In this document: positions 42,083 to 51,694 of the stretch, piece after piece
How positions within the stretch are numbered: the stretch's first letter is position 1
How the letters are laid out: every line of letters starts with the position of its first letter
Assembly (NCBI GenBank): GCA_027365105.1
Contig: DAHXNZ010000001.1
Span: 1 to 64,000 of the forward strand
DNA length: 64,000 bases
From: Thermoplasmata archaeon
Lineage (GTDB): Archaea; Thermoplasmatota; Thermoplasmata; Lutacidiplasmatales; UBA184
Direction of reading: 5' to 3'
Position numbers and translations under genes: made by a program
The notes under the pieces: generated by a model
Told to the model about the DNA's origin: nothing
Databases searched by the model: none
The model's input: only the letters and a program-made list of their open reading frames with translations

Positions 42083-43279
42083 ATGGCCCGGAACCTGAAG
42101 GTTGAACCGCTCCGAACGGTCCATATCGAGAAGCAGGACGTCGAACTCGTCGAACGCAAGGGACTGGGCCACCCCGACTCCATTGCCGACGGCGTCTCCG
42201 AGTCGGTGAGCCGGGCGCTCTGCCGGATGTACCTTGACGAGTTCGGAAAGATCCTGCACCACAACACCGACGAGACTCAGGTCGTGGGCGGCGCGTCGGT
42301 GCCGAAGTTCGGCGGGGGGCGCGTCACCCAGCCGATCTACGTGCTCCTGGTCGGCCGGGCGACAACCGAGGTCAACGGGGAGAAACTGCCGTTCCGCTCG
42401 GTGGCCATCGAGGCGGCCCAAAAGTACATCGGATCGGTCTGCGCCCACCTGGACGTGGCGAAGCAGGTCGAGTTCGACTGCAAGATCGGCAGCGGGTCGA
42501 TCGATCTCCGGGGCGTCTTCGACCAGTCGGCGGTCCTGGCCAACGACACCTCCTTCGGGGTCGGGTTCGCGCCCTTCTCCGAGACCGAACGGCTGGTCCT
42601 TGAGACCGAGCGGTTCCTCACCTTGAAACTCAAGAAGCGGCTCCCGGCCCTCGGCGAGGACGTCAAGGTCATGGGCTACCGGTCCGGCAACGAGATCCGG
42701 CTCACCGTCGCCGCCGCGCTCGTCGACTCCGAGATCAAGGATGGCGACGAGTACCAGTCGGTCTGTGAGGAGATCCACGACCGGATCGCCGACCTTGCTC
42801 CGAAGATCACCCCCCGGAAGGTCTCGATCGATGTGAACACCGCCGACGACCCGGAGCTGGGCCGTTACTACCTCACGGTCACCGGCCTCTCGATGGAGGC
42901 GGGCGACGACGGATCGGTCGGCCGCGGAAACCGGGCGAACGGTCTCATCACTCCCTGCCGCCCGATGAGCCTGGAGGCCTCGGCCGGAAAGAACCCGATC
43001 AACCACGTCGGGAAGATCTACAACATCCTCGGCAACCTGATCGCCAACGACATCGTGAAGGAGACCGGGGGCAATGTGAAGGAGGTCCATGTCCGGATCC
43101 TCTCCCAGATTGGAAAACCGGTCGACGAGCCCCAGGTGGCGAGCCTGCAGATCCTGCCGGCCGATGGCGTGAAGCTCGCTCAGGTCCGGGCCGACGCGGA
43201 AGCGGTCGCCAACGGCTGGTTCGAGAAGATCGACACGATCCCCCAGAAGCTCCTGACCGACAAGATCACGGTCTTCTGA
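42083..43279 (+). CDS. mat: S-adenosylmethionine synthetase, archaeal type
   Basis: 398 residues from the ATG at 42083; an upstream in-frame ATG (42047) would put the start inside the promoter. Typical archaeal MAT segments: [79 protein letters not shown], and [13 protein letters not shown]. It makes S-adenosylmethionine, the cofactor for the Tes, Elp3 and DphB enzymes in this window. Confidence 0.97.
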   Translation: MARNLKVEPLRTVHIEKQDVELVERKGLGHPDSIADGVSESVSRALCRMYLDEFGKILHHNTDETQVVGGASVPKFGGGRVTQPIYVLLVGRATTEVNGEKLPFRSVAIEAAQKYIGSVCAHLDVAKQVEFDCKIGSGSIDLRGVFDQSAVLANDTSFGVGFAPFSETERLVLETERFLTLKLKKRLPALGEDVKVMGYRSGNEIRLTVAAALVDSEIKDGDEYQSVCEEIHDRIADLAPKITPRKVSIDVNTADDPELGRYYLTVTGLSMEAGDDGSVGRGNRANGLITPCRPMSLEASAGKNPINHVGKIYNILGNLIANDIVKETGGNVKEVHVRILSQIGKPVDEPQVASLQILPADGVKLAQVRADAEAVANGWFEKIDTIPQKLLTDKITVF

Positions 43280-43289
43280 ACCGGGTCGG

Positions 43290-44624
43290 CTACTCGGGCC
43301 GGGGCGTCGGGAGCTCCGGCGCCCCGAGGAAGGCGTCGAGGGTGCGCTGGTGTCTCAGCCGGTGCAGGAACTCGCTCGCCCCCAGCCACCGGGCGAGCGG
43401 GATCTCGAAGCCGGTCCGGACGATCTCGAGGAACTCGGCGATGCTGGCCGCGACGACGGGCCGCTGGCCCAGGGCCGCCCGGACATGCTCCCGGACGTTC
43501 CAGACCCCGAGGGGAAGGATCTCTCCGGGATGGACCTCCCGCAGGACCAGGACCCCGGCTTTCCGACCCATCCGGAGCAGGGCCTCGGAAGCCGCCAGCC
43601 GGGCCGCGTAGTAGCAACCGCCCATCCCGGCGTAGGTGCTCCGGCCCCGATCCCCCTCAAAGTCTCCGAGCAGGAGCACATCCCGGGGGTTCGGGTTCCA
43701 GAGTGTGGCCGGATACCACGCCTCGATCGATTCGTACCGGAACGCCCCGGGCCAGAGGGAGATGATCCAACGGTTGTCGAGCGCGGTCAATCGGTAGACC
43801 TGGATCTCGTTGATCTCGGGGAGGTCGCGGACCCGTTCCAGATTCGCCTTGGAGAGCAGATCGTCCACGGCCGTGATGCTCCATCGGGTCGGAACGAGCC
43901 GGCGATGGCGGCGCCGGCCCAGGGCCCCGACACTGAAGGCGCGCTGGATTCGGCTCACCCGCACGCCGGCACGATACAGCTCGCCGACCGCGACCCGGGC
44001 CCCGGCATGGATGTCCGAGGCGAGGCGATCCAGTCGGGCGTCCACCCGTCGGACGTCCCACCGTGCCCGGTCGATCGGGGCCGACGGGCCGTAGGGCGGG
44101 GTGGTGTCGGAGAGCGCGATCGTCCCCCGCGGAGGTCGTCGGAAGGTCACGGACGACTCGACCGACTCGCTGGCCAGCGTCAGGAGCTGGAGCTCCTCCA
44201 GGGTGCGGGACGGCTGGGCGGCCTCGGCGACCTTGAGACGGGTGGTCCCGCGGACCAGTCCGGCCCGAAACCCCACGACCTCCCCCACCGAGCGTCCGAC
44301 CCACTCCTCCGGGGTATCGTAGAGCATCGTGTCGCCGTGGGTCGGGCTCAGCAGCGGCCCGATGGAGACCGAGGGATATCCGAACCGCCCGACGAACACG
44401 CCCGGAGGCGTGGTTCCCTCGAAATCGCGGTCGGCCGCCCGGACGAGCGTCGAGCGGACCGCTTCGTAGCGCAACAGGAGGGGGCAGACCGGCTTCCCGC
44501 AGAGCCTCTGGGCCGATCGGCACCGAAGGCACATCATCGGATCCTCCTTGAGCCCCGGAATCGACCAAGCCAGGGCCGGGTGGGACGGGGCCACGTCCGC
44601 CATCGGGGAGTCGAACCGGTCCAT
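43290..44624 (-). CDS. Nre-family DNA repair protein with PIP box
   Basis: 444 residues. An N-terminal zinc-type Cys set (MCLRCRSAQRLCGKPVCPLL) is followed by the archaeal Nre domains, with PPGVFVGRFGYPSVSIGPLL, NRWIISLWPGAFRYESIEAWYPATLW and YAGMGGCYYAARLAASEALLR. The C-terminus has QRTLDAFL, a PCNA-interacting PIP-like motif as in NreA. Haloarchaeal NreA/NreB act in repair of DNA alkylation damage. A TATA-like TTAAAG (about 44656-44661) lies some 34 nt before the ATG at 44624. It converges with mat. Confidence 0.88.
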   Translation of the reverse strand: MDRFDSPMADVAPSHPALAWSIPGLKEDPMMCLRCRSAQRLCGKPVCPLLLRYEAVRSTLVRAADRDFEGTTPPGVFVGRFGYPSVSIGPLLSPTHGDTMLYDTPEEWVGRSVGEVVGFRAGLVRGTTRLKVAEAAQPSRTLEELQLLTLASESVESSVTFRRPPRGTIALSDTTPPYGPSAPIDRARWDVRRVDARLDRLASDIHAGARVAVGELYRAGVRVSRIQRAFSVGALGRRRHRRLVPTRWSITAVDDLLSKANLERVRDLPEINEIQVYRLTALDNRWIISLWPGAFRYESIEAWYPATLWNPNPRDVLLLGDFEGDRGRSTYAGMGGCYYAARLAASEALLRMGRKAGVLVLREVHPGEILPLGVWNVREHVRAALGQRPVVAASIAEFLEIVRTGFEIPLARWLGASEFLHRLRHQRTLDAFLGAPELPTPRPE

Positions 44625-44745
44625 CGATCCTCGGCCGGCCGAGCGGCGCGGGAGACTTTAATCGACCGGGGAGGTCGTGGAACACCCCCGGCGGTCCCGC
44701 ACGCTCAAATATCGCATCACCGTCCCGCGCCCAGCACACCGCGGT

Positions 44746-44820
44746 GGGACTGTGGGGTAGCTTGGTCCATCCTTCGGGGTTCGGGACTCCGAGACGCCAG
44801 TTCAAATCTGGCCAGTCCCA
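44746..44820 (+). tRNA. tRNA-Pro (CGG)
   Basis: Acceptor GGGACTG pairs with CAGTCCC; discriminator A at 44820; anticodon stem CGGGG/CTCCG around loop TTCGGGA with anticodon CGG; T arm GCCAG-TTCAAAT-CTGGC. No intron; CCA not encoded. An AT-rich AAATATC lies about 36 nt upstream. Confidence 0.93.
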
Positions 44821-45162
44821 TCGTCCGCCGCCTTCTCTCGGTCCGTTCGCGGGCCTCACCTGGGACTAACGGCGCGGGGCGGGGTCGGGGACCAACACAC
44901 CTCTCAGAACGCGCTTCCATTCATTGGTATTCAAACCGACGAAACCGCTCGGGACTTCAACTACGCATGATCACCGGGGAGGATTCCCGCGCTCAGGTCG
45001 CCCCCATGATGCAAGTGTCACGGAATGCAGGTGAAGGGGCGACGGGAATCGAGACCGGAAAGTTGTTGCAGTCGACAGGAACCAGCCGGAGGCTGCCCAA
45101 AGTCCTGAACGACTGCCGCAAACTTTTTACTTCAGTCCAACCATGCCTTCAACCGGCGGCCC
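44821..45162 (+). other. Spacer between tRNA-Pro and the accessory island
   Basis: No gene recognised. The base composition visibly drops in GC from about 44900 onward, with stretches such as ACTTTTTAC before the next gene. This marks the left edge of the accessory region. Confidence 0.4.
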
Positions 45163-46128
45163 ATGGCAGAGCGTGGCGTGACTGGGACCAATACGGGGGG
45201 GGTAGAAACAAGAGTTGTAGACCGGGTCCCGACCAAACTACGCTGGCGTCGGGGCAGGGCGGTCCGAGTTTCTCGGGTCCGGTGGGCGGGAGTACTTGGT
45301 GTTTTGGCTATTGGTGGGATGATGATTATAGCCACGCTCCTGCCGACGGCCTTGGCAACACCGGCCCCTGGAGGGCCAGGCCCGTTTTACCCCCCCATAT
45401 CGATTCCCTCGGGAGGGTTGTTTCAGGTGCAGTATACCGGGACCCCGATTATTTCGGGAAGCGTCCAGTACACGACCATCTGGGTGTCCTCGGCCGGTTC
45501 CACTGCGGCGTCGACCCCGGTGGAGTTGTTCATGAATGCCTCGGCTGCGGGAGTTTCAGGCACCGGCAATAGCATCAATGAGACCATGTGGGGAGGATAC
45601 ACATCGCCACAAAATTTTACTCTCAATGCATCTAGCCAGTACGTAGTGAATGTAGCATGGGAGTTGAACGGATCCTGGGGCGACTCGCTGAGCTGCCCCG
45701 GCAGCTCAATGTCAACTGGAATAAGTAGCTACAGCATCAAGATCTTTGCCAATGTCGCGTTGTCTTCTACGATTATCCCTGCAAGCAATTCAACTAGAAT
45801 ACCCGTTCGGGGTTCGCTGGTCTCCAACCCGGTTCCTCTCTTCACCACAGGAGGCAGTCTCTCCACCTGCAACACGTTCGTCACGGGCTCTGTCGGCGGA
45901 AAGGTCTTCTCCAACCCCTATTTTTTCAATATTACCACGACGGGCGTTTACTATCTCGAAGCGTATTGGAGCGCCGACCTGACCTCCTATGAGTCTTTCA
46001 TGCTACCCGCCCCAACCAACACAGTTTGTATCAACCTTCAAGGAAGTTCAACGTTGTCGACCACCTATTGCCCAGCATTTACCAGTCCCCGACCAGGAGC
46101 CACGATTAGTCGGGTTCAGGTCCTGTGA
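45163..46128 (+). CDS. Secreted or membrane-anchored protein, unknown
   Basis: 321 residues. A basic N-terminal stretch of ~40 residues precedes a signal/anchor helix (VLGVLAIGGMMIIATLLPTALA). The rest is an extracytoplasmic Ser/Thr/Asn-rich beta protein with many NxS/T sequons and two Cys pairs. A later start (near residue 35) is possible. It lies 7 bp before the kelch-like gene and is likely co-transcribed. Codon use is AT-richer than in the chromosomal core, consistent with transfer or rapid evolution. Confidence 0.65.
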   Translation: MAERGVTGTNTGGVETRVVDRVPTKLRWRRGRAVRVSRVRWAGVLGVLAIGGMMIIATLLPTALATPAPGGPGPFYPPISIPSGGLFQVQYTGTPIISGSVQYTTIWVSSAGSTAASTPVELFMNASAAGVSGTGNSINETMWGGYTSPQNFTLNASSQYVVNVAWELNGSWGDSLSCPGSSMSTGISSYSIKIFANVALSSTIIPASNSTRIPVRGSLVSNPVPLFTTGGSLSTCNTFVTGSVGGKVFSNPYFFNITTTGVYYLEAYWSADLTSYESFMLPAPTNTVCINLQGSSTLSTTYCPAFTSPRPGATISRVQVL

Positions 46129-46135
46129 GGTGGGC

Positions 46136-48484
46136 ATGCCTTCGGGGAGGGCGCCAGTTGCTTTCGGGCGGTGCCAAGTAGTTCTCATCTCGGCATTGGT
46201 TGCCGTCGCCTTGCTTTCTGGGGCGGGAATCTTTGGAGGGACCTCCCACCTCCCAGTAGGGGTCGTTGCCCACGGGTCTCTCCGGACTTCCAATGAGAGC
46301 GGGAGTGCGTTACCCCAACCGTCTGGCACCAACCCGATTCAATCGTATGGATGGCAAAACCTCACCACACCCCTTCCCAACAACACGATCTGGGCCAGTG
46401 CCTATGATCCGGCCCTCGGGGGCGTAGTGGCACTGAGTGACGGGACTGTGGCGCAGAACGACGGAAGTCCTACGCTCAACTTTAGCTGCACATTTCATAG
46501 CACCAATTCTACGTGGGTCTATGCCGCAGGCAAGTGGACCCGCCTCCCTGTAGCTGGCCCCACCCCCGGGCTCTATCGAAGCTTGGCATTCGATTCGAGC
46601 TCCGACACGCTCCTTGCCTTCCAAGGGACCGGGCCGCCCTTGTCAAATGTATCATCTTACTGGTCTTGGCCTGTGTGTGACCTCAATGAATACGTTCACA
46701 TGGGGGAAGTCCCACCGTCGTCAGTCTATTTTGAAGGGCTCGTTCCTTCGCAACACCCTGAGACTTGGGAGTTCACGGGCGGAAGTTGGAGTCTCATATC
46801 CACCGGCGAGCCGCTCAATGCCATCACCAACATCGTGTACGACCCGGCCTTGTCGCGAGTTGTGATGTTCACGACGATCAACAATGTCTCGAACGCTCTG
46901 GACCTGTGGGAGTTCGCGAATGGAACGTGGATCAATGGAGGCCAGGAAACCCTCCCTTCGAGCATCTCCCCATCACAGCTCAACTTCTCGAATACCGAGG
47001 TTCCACCAAACGTCTCTCTCCTCAATTCGAACTATACTGGCCCTCTTTACATGGGACTTGGGTGGGTGCTAGAAAACTCGCAACTAGTCTATGATCCAAA
47101 TTCCCGCCAGTTGCTTTGGGAGGTTATGAATACCAGCTTCGGGATACCCTTTGTGTTAGGGTTCAACGGGAGTTGGCATGTTGTATCGGACCGTGAATCT
47201 CAAGGGACTTTCGCCACGGCCTTGACGTACGACGGGGCCACATCCAGCCTTATCGGGGCGGCGAATCTATGGAACGGACATCCGTACACCCGTGCCTACA
47301 CTCAAACTAAGATTTTGTATCCGAACTGGAACGCTACCGGCATCTTTTCGAATGGCAGCTATAGCTACCTTAATGTGTCGCCCCAGCCCGCCCTCATTAT
47401 TCCCGGGTATGTGCAAGACCTGTGGCCGGAATCTATCACCATGGTATATGATCCCAGTGACGGGTATCTGATCATGTTCGGTATGGCGGAGTATACCGGG
47501 CCCCCCGATTCTCTCGAACTCGGCTCGAACGCCACTTATTTTTCCCCGAGCACCATGTGGATCTTCGGTCCGCCAAGTGAATTACGTCTGAGTGTCTCCG
47601 TCACTCCGAGCACCATCTGCAGCCTGGAATCTGTCGCGTGCAATTCGGCGGAGACCACCGCCGAAGTGACGGCATCGGTAAGCATGTTCCTCATGAACGC
47701 TTCGGCGTCGTTGCCAGCGCCCCGGGCAAATGTGGTGGAGTATGGCCCGACCTTCTGGGATGTCGGACCCGAGTTGCAATTCGTCCCGGCCCCCGACATC
47801 GAAATGGACTGGTCGGCAGGCTTTGCCGCGAGTTGTTCCTCCCTTTCGGGACCGGTAACCCCGTGTGCGAGTGTTCCGAGTGTCGATCGCACCGGCACCG
47901 GTCCCCCGGAGTATCTCTGGTCTTGGGGCAATATGAGTTCGGCCCTCGAAGCCGGAGGGGTATGGTCGGTCACGTTTGGAATCGAATCGAACTTGGCTGG
48001 AAACGCCACGATTCCGGTCGATCGATGCGCTTCGTGGCTCTGCGGAGGAGCGGCGACGGGGGACTTCTCCTCGCTGATCTCGAGAGCCCCGAACGGAACG
48101 GGGAGTTCTCCGTATTCGTGGCCGATAGCCAAGGTGTCGGTATTGGATCCGACAGCCCCGGCGGTTCCGCCCAGCCCCCCCCCCACTCCCACCCCCGCCC
48201 CTCCTCCTCCCGTCCCCCCGGCGATCCCGCCCGTTCCCACACCCATCTCTCTCCCGGTAGGCCCCACCCCCATCCTGATCGGATCCCTGGGAAGCGCGGT
48301 ATCGTTCGTCGCGATCGCCGCGGGTGCCGTGGCTGCAGGGCTGACTCGGGCTCGGCTCAGCCGGCCGATAGCCCAGCGGGCGATGGCCCTGGCGGTCCGA
48401 TCGCGAGGGTCCCCGTCGGGCTCTCGGCGGCCCGTCTCGGATTGGGACAAGCGTCCATACCTGCGTTCCACGCCGATTACGTAA
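46136..48484 (+). CDS. Secreted kelch-like beta-propeller protein with C-terminal membrane anchor
   Basis: 782 residues from the ATG at 46136. A signal helix (VVLISALVAVALLSGAG) is followed by repeated kelch-like blades, e.g. WVYAAGKWTRLP...AFDSSSDTLLAFQG, TWEFTGGSWSLIS...YDPALSRVVMFTT, and YDPSDGYLIMFGM...TMWIFG. A Pro-rich stalk (about residues 680-710) leads to a C-terminal membrane helix (GSLGSAVSFVAIAAGAVAAGL) and a basic cytoplasmic tail. It is probably a cell-surface protein. The last codons and the TAA stop lie inside the left inverted repeat of the IS element, so the natural tail is probably truncated or replaced. Confidence 0.75.
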   Translation: MPSGRAPVAFGRCQVVLISALVAVALLSGAGIFGGTSHLPVGVVAHGSLRTSNESGSALPQPSGTNPIQSYGWQNLTTPLPNNTIWASAYDPALGGVVALSDGTVAQNDGSPTLNFSCTFHSTNSTWVYAAGKWTRLPVAGPTPGLYRSLAFDSSSDTLLAFQGTGPPLSNVSSYWSWPVCDLNEYVHMGEVPPSSVYFEGLVPSQHPETWEFTGGSWSLISTGEPLNAITNIVYDPALSRVVMFTTINNVSNALDLWEFANGTWINGGQETLPSSISPSQLNFSNTEVPPNVSLLNSNYTGPLYMGLGWVLENSQLVYDPNSRQLLWEVMNTSFGIPFVLGFNGSWHVVSDRESQGTFATALTYDGATSSLIGAANLWNGHPYTRAYTQTKILYPNWNATGIFSNGSYSYLNVSPQPALIIPGYVQDLWPESITMVYDPSDGYLIMFGMAEYTGPPDSLELGSNATYFSPSTMWIFGPPSELRLSVSVTPSTICSLESVACNSAETTAEVTASVSMFLMNASASLPAPRANVVEYGPTFWDVGPELQFVPAPDIEMDWSAGFAASCSSLSGPVTPCASVPSVDRTGTGPPEYLWSWGNMSSALEAGGVWSVTFGIESNLAGNATIPVDRCASWLCGGAATGDFSSLISRAPNGTGSSPYSWPIAKVSVLDPTAPAVPPSPPPTPTPAPPPPVPPAIPPVPTPISLPVGPTPILIGSLGSAVSFVAIAAGAVAAGLTRARLSRPIAQRAMALAVRSRGSPSGSRRPVSDWDKRPYLRSTPIT

Positions 48485-48486
48485 CT
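48477..48486 (+). repeat. Left terminal inverted repeat of the IS
   Basis: TTACGTAACT. It contains the TAA stop of the transposase on the minus strand (48477-48479) and the TAA stop of the kelch-like gene on the plus strand (48482-48484). Confidence 0.75.
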
Positions 48487-50108
48487 GGTAGCAGGCGGGT
48501 CACGCCGAGAGCACGGTAGAGCGTCTCTTGGTCACCGTTGAGCTGGGTCGTCCAGTCCCGAATCCTTTTCCCGGAGGTAAACCGCACCCAGGAGATTCCA
48601 TCGAGGAGACGCAGAGCCTCCCACAGCGTCAGGGACGGGTATTTCTTCCGGAACTTCTGCGGCATGCGCGGTAGCGCCTCCGCCAGCCGCCTCTCGCCCC
48701 ACGTCCACAACAGCAGGGCCAGGTAGACCACCGTGGCATACGCCTCCAGACGGTCCTCGCGACGAACACGGATCGGTCCCAGGTCCAGCTCGCCCTTGGC
48801 CGTCTGGAAGCATTTCTCGACCACATCCCTCTCGAAGTACATCCGGAACATCTCCGGGGCGTCCAACGAAAGGTCCGTACTGAACATCAAGAACCTCCCG
48901 TCCCGAGCCTCCTCCTCTCCCACCGCCTTCCGGTCCACCTCGAACCCCCACCGACCCCGCGCCTTCCTCACCACCGGCTTGAGCAGCTGGCGGAGGTAGG
49001 GCCTCCGCTCGTCCGGCACACTTCCCCCCTCCAGTTCCCAGAGGAGCAGGTCCCGGGCGCTCTTCTCCTCGGCCCGCCAATCCGGGGCCTCGACCACCGC
49101 CAGTCGCAGTGGCCGCGCGTAGAGCGGCGCCGTGAAGGCGCGCGCATAGAGCCCCTCCCCGGTGGGACGCTTCACCAGCCACCGCGATCGCGCCAACTCC
49201 TTCCCGGGCCACCGAGCCAGATACTCCCACGCCCCCTTCGGCTTCTCCCGGTCGATGGCCCGCACGATCCCCACCTGGTGGTAGCCCGCCCCTACCACGT
49301 CGTTCACGTTCTCCTCCGACACCATCCCCCGGTCCATGATCATGGTCAACCCCCGGAAGTCCATGGCCTCCAGTTCCTTCACCGTCTCTCGCACGGTGAT
49401 GACATCGTTCCTTCCCCCCGGCAAGGGTCGGCAGAACAAGGGGTGGTGGTGCTCTCGGGAGACCACCAGGCCGAACCCCACCACGGTGGAGAGCCCCCGC
49501 TCGCTGTCGTGCCCCATCTGAGCAAGGGAGCAGTGGGTCCCGTAGTACCGTTGCTTGGTGATGTCGTAGTAGGCTGCGGCCGGCTCCCGGGAGCTCCCCC
49601 GCCAGGCCCGGTTCCACGCGTCTTGGAGAACGGGGCCGCGGTTGTCCATGTGCCGGGAGATCCGGTCGTGATGACAGACGGCGGAGAGAACCCCATCGTA
49701 GGTCGTGGGAGTGAGGGTGTCCGAGGGGATGGAGAGCCAGACCGGCAGCGGACTGGCTCGGACCCACGAGGCCAACCGTCGGCGCGCGAGGCGCTCGATC
49801 ATCTGGTTGAGGGCGAGGCAGAGGAGGTGGCGGACCACGAGTCCGTCCAAGCCCAACTCCTCGGCGCGCTCCACGATGCGGAGCTCCTGGGCGATGGCCG
49901 TGAAGAGGGCGAGGCGGCCCATGGGGAAGGCGGACTGGACATGGTCGACACGAGGTCGAGGCTCGGCGAGGAGGTTTCCCTTCTTGTCGCAGGGTCCGAG
50001 GTAACGGACCACGCGCTGCTTGCGGGAACGGGACGTCGCATCCCGATAGGACTCCTTCTCGTAGAGGTAGTGCCGTTCGCGAATGTGGGTGATGCTACGG
50101 AACGTCAC
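48477..50108 (-). CDS. DDE transposase, IS1634/IS4-like
   Basis: 543 residues from a GTG at 50106-50108. The N-terminus HIRERHYLYEKESYRD...RVVRYLGPCDKKGNLL is typical of IS1634 transposases. Catalytic candidates are the Asp in YYDITKQRYYG, the Asp in LTMIMDRGMVSEEN, and the Glu in the YFERDVVEKCFQTAKGEL (Y-VE-F-K) signature. It would cut and paste the element. It appears full length, so the element may be active. Confidence 0.85.
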   Translation of the reverse strand: MTFRSITHIRERHYLYEKESYRDATSRSRKQRVVRYLGPCDKKGNLLAEPRPRVDHVQSAFPMGRLALFTAIAQELRIVERAEELGLDGLVVRHLLCLALNQMIERLARRRLASWVRASPLPVWLSIPSDTLTPTTYDGVLSAVCHHDRISRHMDNRGPVLQDAWNRAWRGSSREPAAAYYDITKQRYYGTHCSLAQMGHDSERGLSTVVGFGLVVSREHHHPLFCRPLPGGRNDVITVRETVKELEAMDFRGLTMIMDRGMVSEENVNDVVGAGYHQVGIVRAIDREKPKGAWEYLARWPGKELARSRWLVKRPTGEGLYARAFTAPLYARPLRLAVVEAPDWRAEEKSARDLLLWELEGGSVPDERRPYLRQLLKPVVRKARGRWGFEVDRKAVGEEEARDGRFLMFSTDLSLDAPEMFRMYFERDVVEKCFQTAKGELDLGPIRVRREDRLEAYATVVYLALLLWTWGERRLAEALPRMPQKFRKKYPSLTLWEALRLLDGISWVRFTSGKRIRDWTTQLNGDQETLYRALGVTRLLPVT

Positions 50109-50117
50109 GTCAATCGA

Positions 50118-50133
50118 TTACGTAATTACGTAA
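50118..50133 (+). repeat. Tandem copies of the TIR core upstream of the transposase
   Basis: Two adjacent TTACGTAA octamers lie 10 nt before the transposase start. They match the core of the terminal repeats and may bind the transposase, giving self-repression, or form part of its promoter. Confidence 0.55.
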
Positions 50134-50203
50134 GTCAGTAGATGAGCTTTCCTCTCGACCGGACAAACCGCCTCTGACGGGGAAAGGGCGATCAGCGAGC
50201 AGA

Positions 50204-50213
50204 AGTTACGTAA
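50204..50213 (-). repeat. Right terminal inverted repeat of the IS
   Basis: AGTTACGTAA on the plus strand, the exact complement of the left repeat; sets the right end of the element. Confidence 0.75.
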
Positions 50214-50590
50214 CAGGCCCGAAACTCAGGGTCCATAGTGAGCTTGAACTTCTCCCCGTCGGTTCCTCCAATCGATAGGAACATCGCCTTGCCTTCGACG
50301 TTCACCTTGTCGAAGATCCGCTATAGGATCGCTCGGAGGCTGTTCCCGTTGGTCGGCGCGTCCAAGCCGAGCTCCTCCGCCAGATGGAGCGCAGGAAGCC
50401 CGACGTCACGAGCGCTCAACTGCTTCAGTGACGGCTGTGCGGCGCTCCACCGCTCGAACAGCTTCTTCAGCTGCTCCACGCCGACCTTCGTTCGTGTCGA
50501 TCGCGTTCGGCGTGCATTCCCGACTTCCAGGAACGGCAGTCCCGGAACGGTGGGTCGCTTCCCAGTCGCTTGGGGCGCTACTTTGGTCAT
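50214..50590 (-). pseudogene. Interrupted small gene with an in-frame TAG
   Basis: Starts at the ATG 50588-50590, preceded by a clear GGAGG ribosome-binding site. The first 89 residues (MTKVAPQATGKRPTVPGLPF ... TNGNSLRAIL) end at a TAG (50321-50323). Protein-like sequence continues in the same frame after it (RIFDKVNVEGKAMFLSIGG, DGEKFKLTMDPEFRA) until the IS boundary at 50213. The C-terminus has therefore been cut by the IS, and the TAG is either a mutation or a recoded codon. Helical N-terminal half and strand-rich C-terminal half; family not recognised. Confidence 0.55.
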
Positions 50591-50616
50591 GTTTTCCTCC
50601 GTTTTTTCGTAAGGAC

Positions 50617-51249
50617 TCAGCTCGCTGGCCCGGCTGACGGAGGACCTGCCGCGGTCTGAGGAAGCGCGCCGAGACGGTCTGCCACCACTCCCCAGAACGG
50701 CTGCTTTCGCTTGCCGAACGTCCGCCCTACGGTCAATAACCGCTCGAGGACCTGCGCCCCCCGCGCCGTCCTTCGACCCCCGCTGATCTTCCGGTGAACG
50801 ACCGCGACTCGTACCTCGCGCTCCACCTCGTTCGAGTTCCACGACACCCCGGGTCGTCGGACAAAGGTGAACAGCGTCGCGAGCCGCTGATCCAGCTCGT
50901 CCGCGATCCGCGCCGCATCCACATCTCGCCACCTCTTCGCCAGGAACCGTCCCATCGATCGCGACGCCCGAGCATACCGACGCTCCCGGGCCACGGACGA
51001 GGCCTTCGGATACCGCTCGACCCACCGAACCTCGGCTCGCAGCCGGGACCGCACCCCCGCCGCGAACCGCAGGAACTCTGTCGAGGGGTGCCCCGCCCGC
51101 TCGTGGGTCGGCCTCCGTCCCCCCAAGGGTGGACCGTTTCGGGGACCCCTCAGTGACGAGCTGCACGAGAACCCTCGCGGCGCTCGGGTCCCGGTCCATC
51201 GCCCCGCCGCTGCCTCCGCAGTACGGATCCGCTCGGCCAGCGCGAGCAT
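50617..51249 (-). pseudogene. IS66-like transposase remnant
   Basis: About 210 residues remain in frame. The C-terminal part matches IS66 transposases: FTFVRRPGVSWNSNEVEREVR, the catalytic-Glu region (NxxER), followed by VVHRKISGGRRTARGAQVLERLL. The upstream helical region (VARERRYARASRSMGRFLAKRW) also fits. The N-terminal catalytic Asp regions are missing, and the frame runs upstream into low-complexity sequence, so this is a truncated copy. It lies next to the broken small gene within the accessory island. Confidence 0.65.
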
Positions 51250-51694
51250 CTCCGGAACCCGCCCCGGCTCCGGGCGGGCCGGGATCGTTCCGATGCTTCG
51301 GGGCGTGACGACCCGTCGCGAGCCATTCCCGGTGGCCTTCGCTTCTGGCTTCTGTCGAACTCTGACGCATCGGCAGGCGGAGGGGCGGGCGAGACGCCGG
51401 TCCCGTACCGGGTTTTCGCCCGTCTGCCGTGGCCGGGGGAAGGGAGTCAGGGCGGCGGCCGAGCACCCGATTATTGAGGCGGACGAGGGAGCGGTCGCCG
51501 CGCGGTCGATTTTTCGCCCCGCGGGGCTTTCGACTGCGTGGACGGCCCCGATGCTGCAGGCGACGCCGGGCCGAAGCCCGCGTCGTGGAAAGGACAAGGC
51601 ATATCAGCCTGCGCGCCGATGGCCGAGACCGAGCCGTGAGGCCGACCGCCGTCGCCGATTCCCCCGGTCCGGCCGCGCTCACCTTGGAGTCCTC
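51250..51694. other. Spacer between IS66 remnant and the flavin reductase gene
   Basis: No recognisable gene; long open frames here are Arg/Pro-rich artefacts. An AT-rich GGCATATCAG near 51598-51607 could be a distant promoter element for the next gene. The stretch is probably decayed mobile-element DNA. Confidence 0.35.

Larger units (their letters stand above)
48477..50213. mobile_element. IS1634-like insertion sequence
   Basis: 1737 bp bounded by a perfect 10-bp terminal inverted repeat, TTACGTAACT at 48477-48486 and its complement at 50204-50213. It contains one transposase gene filling nearly the whole element. No clear target duplication is visible (CACGCCGA on the left, CAGGCCCG on the right). 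Insertion separated the kelch-like gene from the broken gene at right. Confidence 0.8.

Noticed and set aside
50238-50612. 124-residue plus-strand frame right of the IS
   Set aside because: The opposite strand has a ribosome-binding site and better protein-like sequence.
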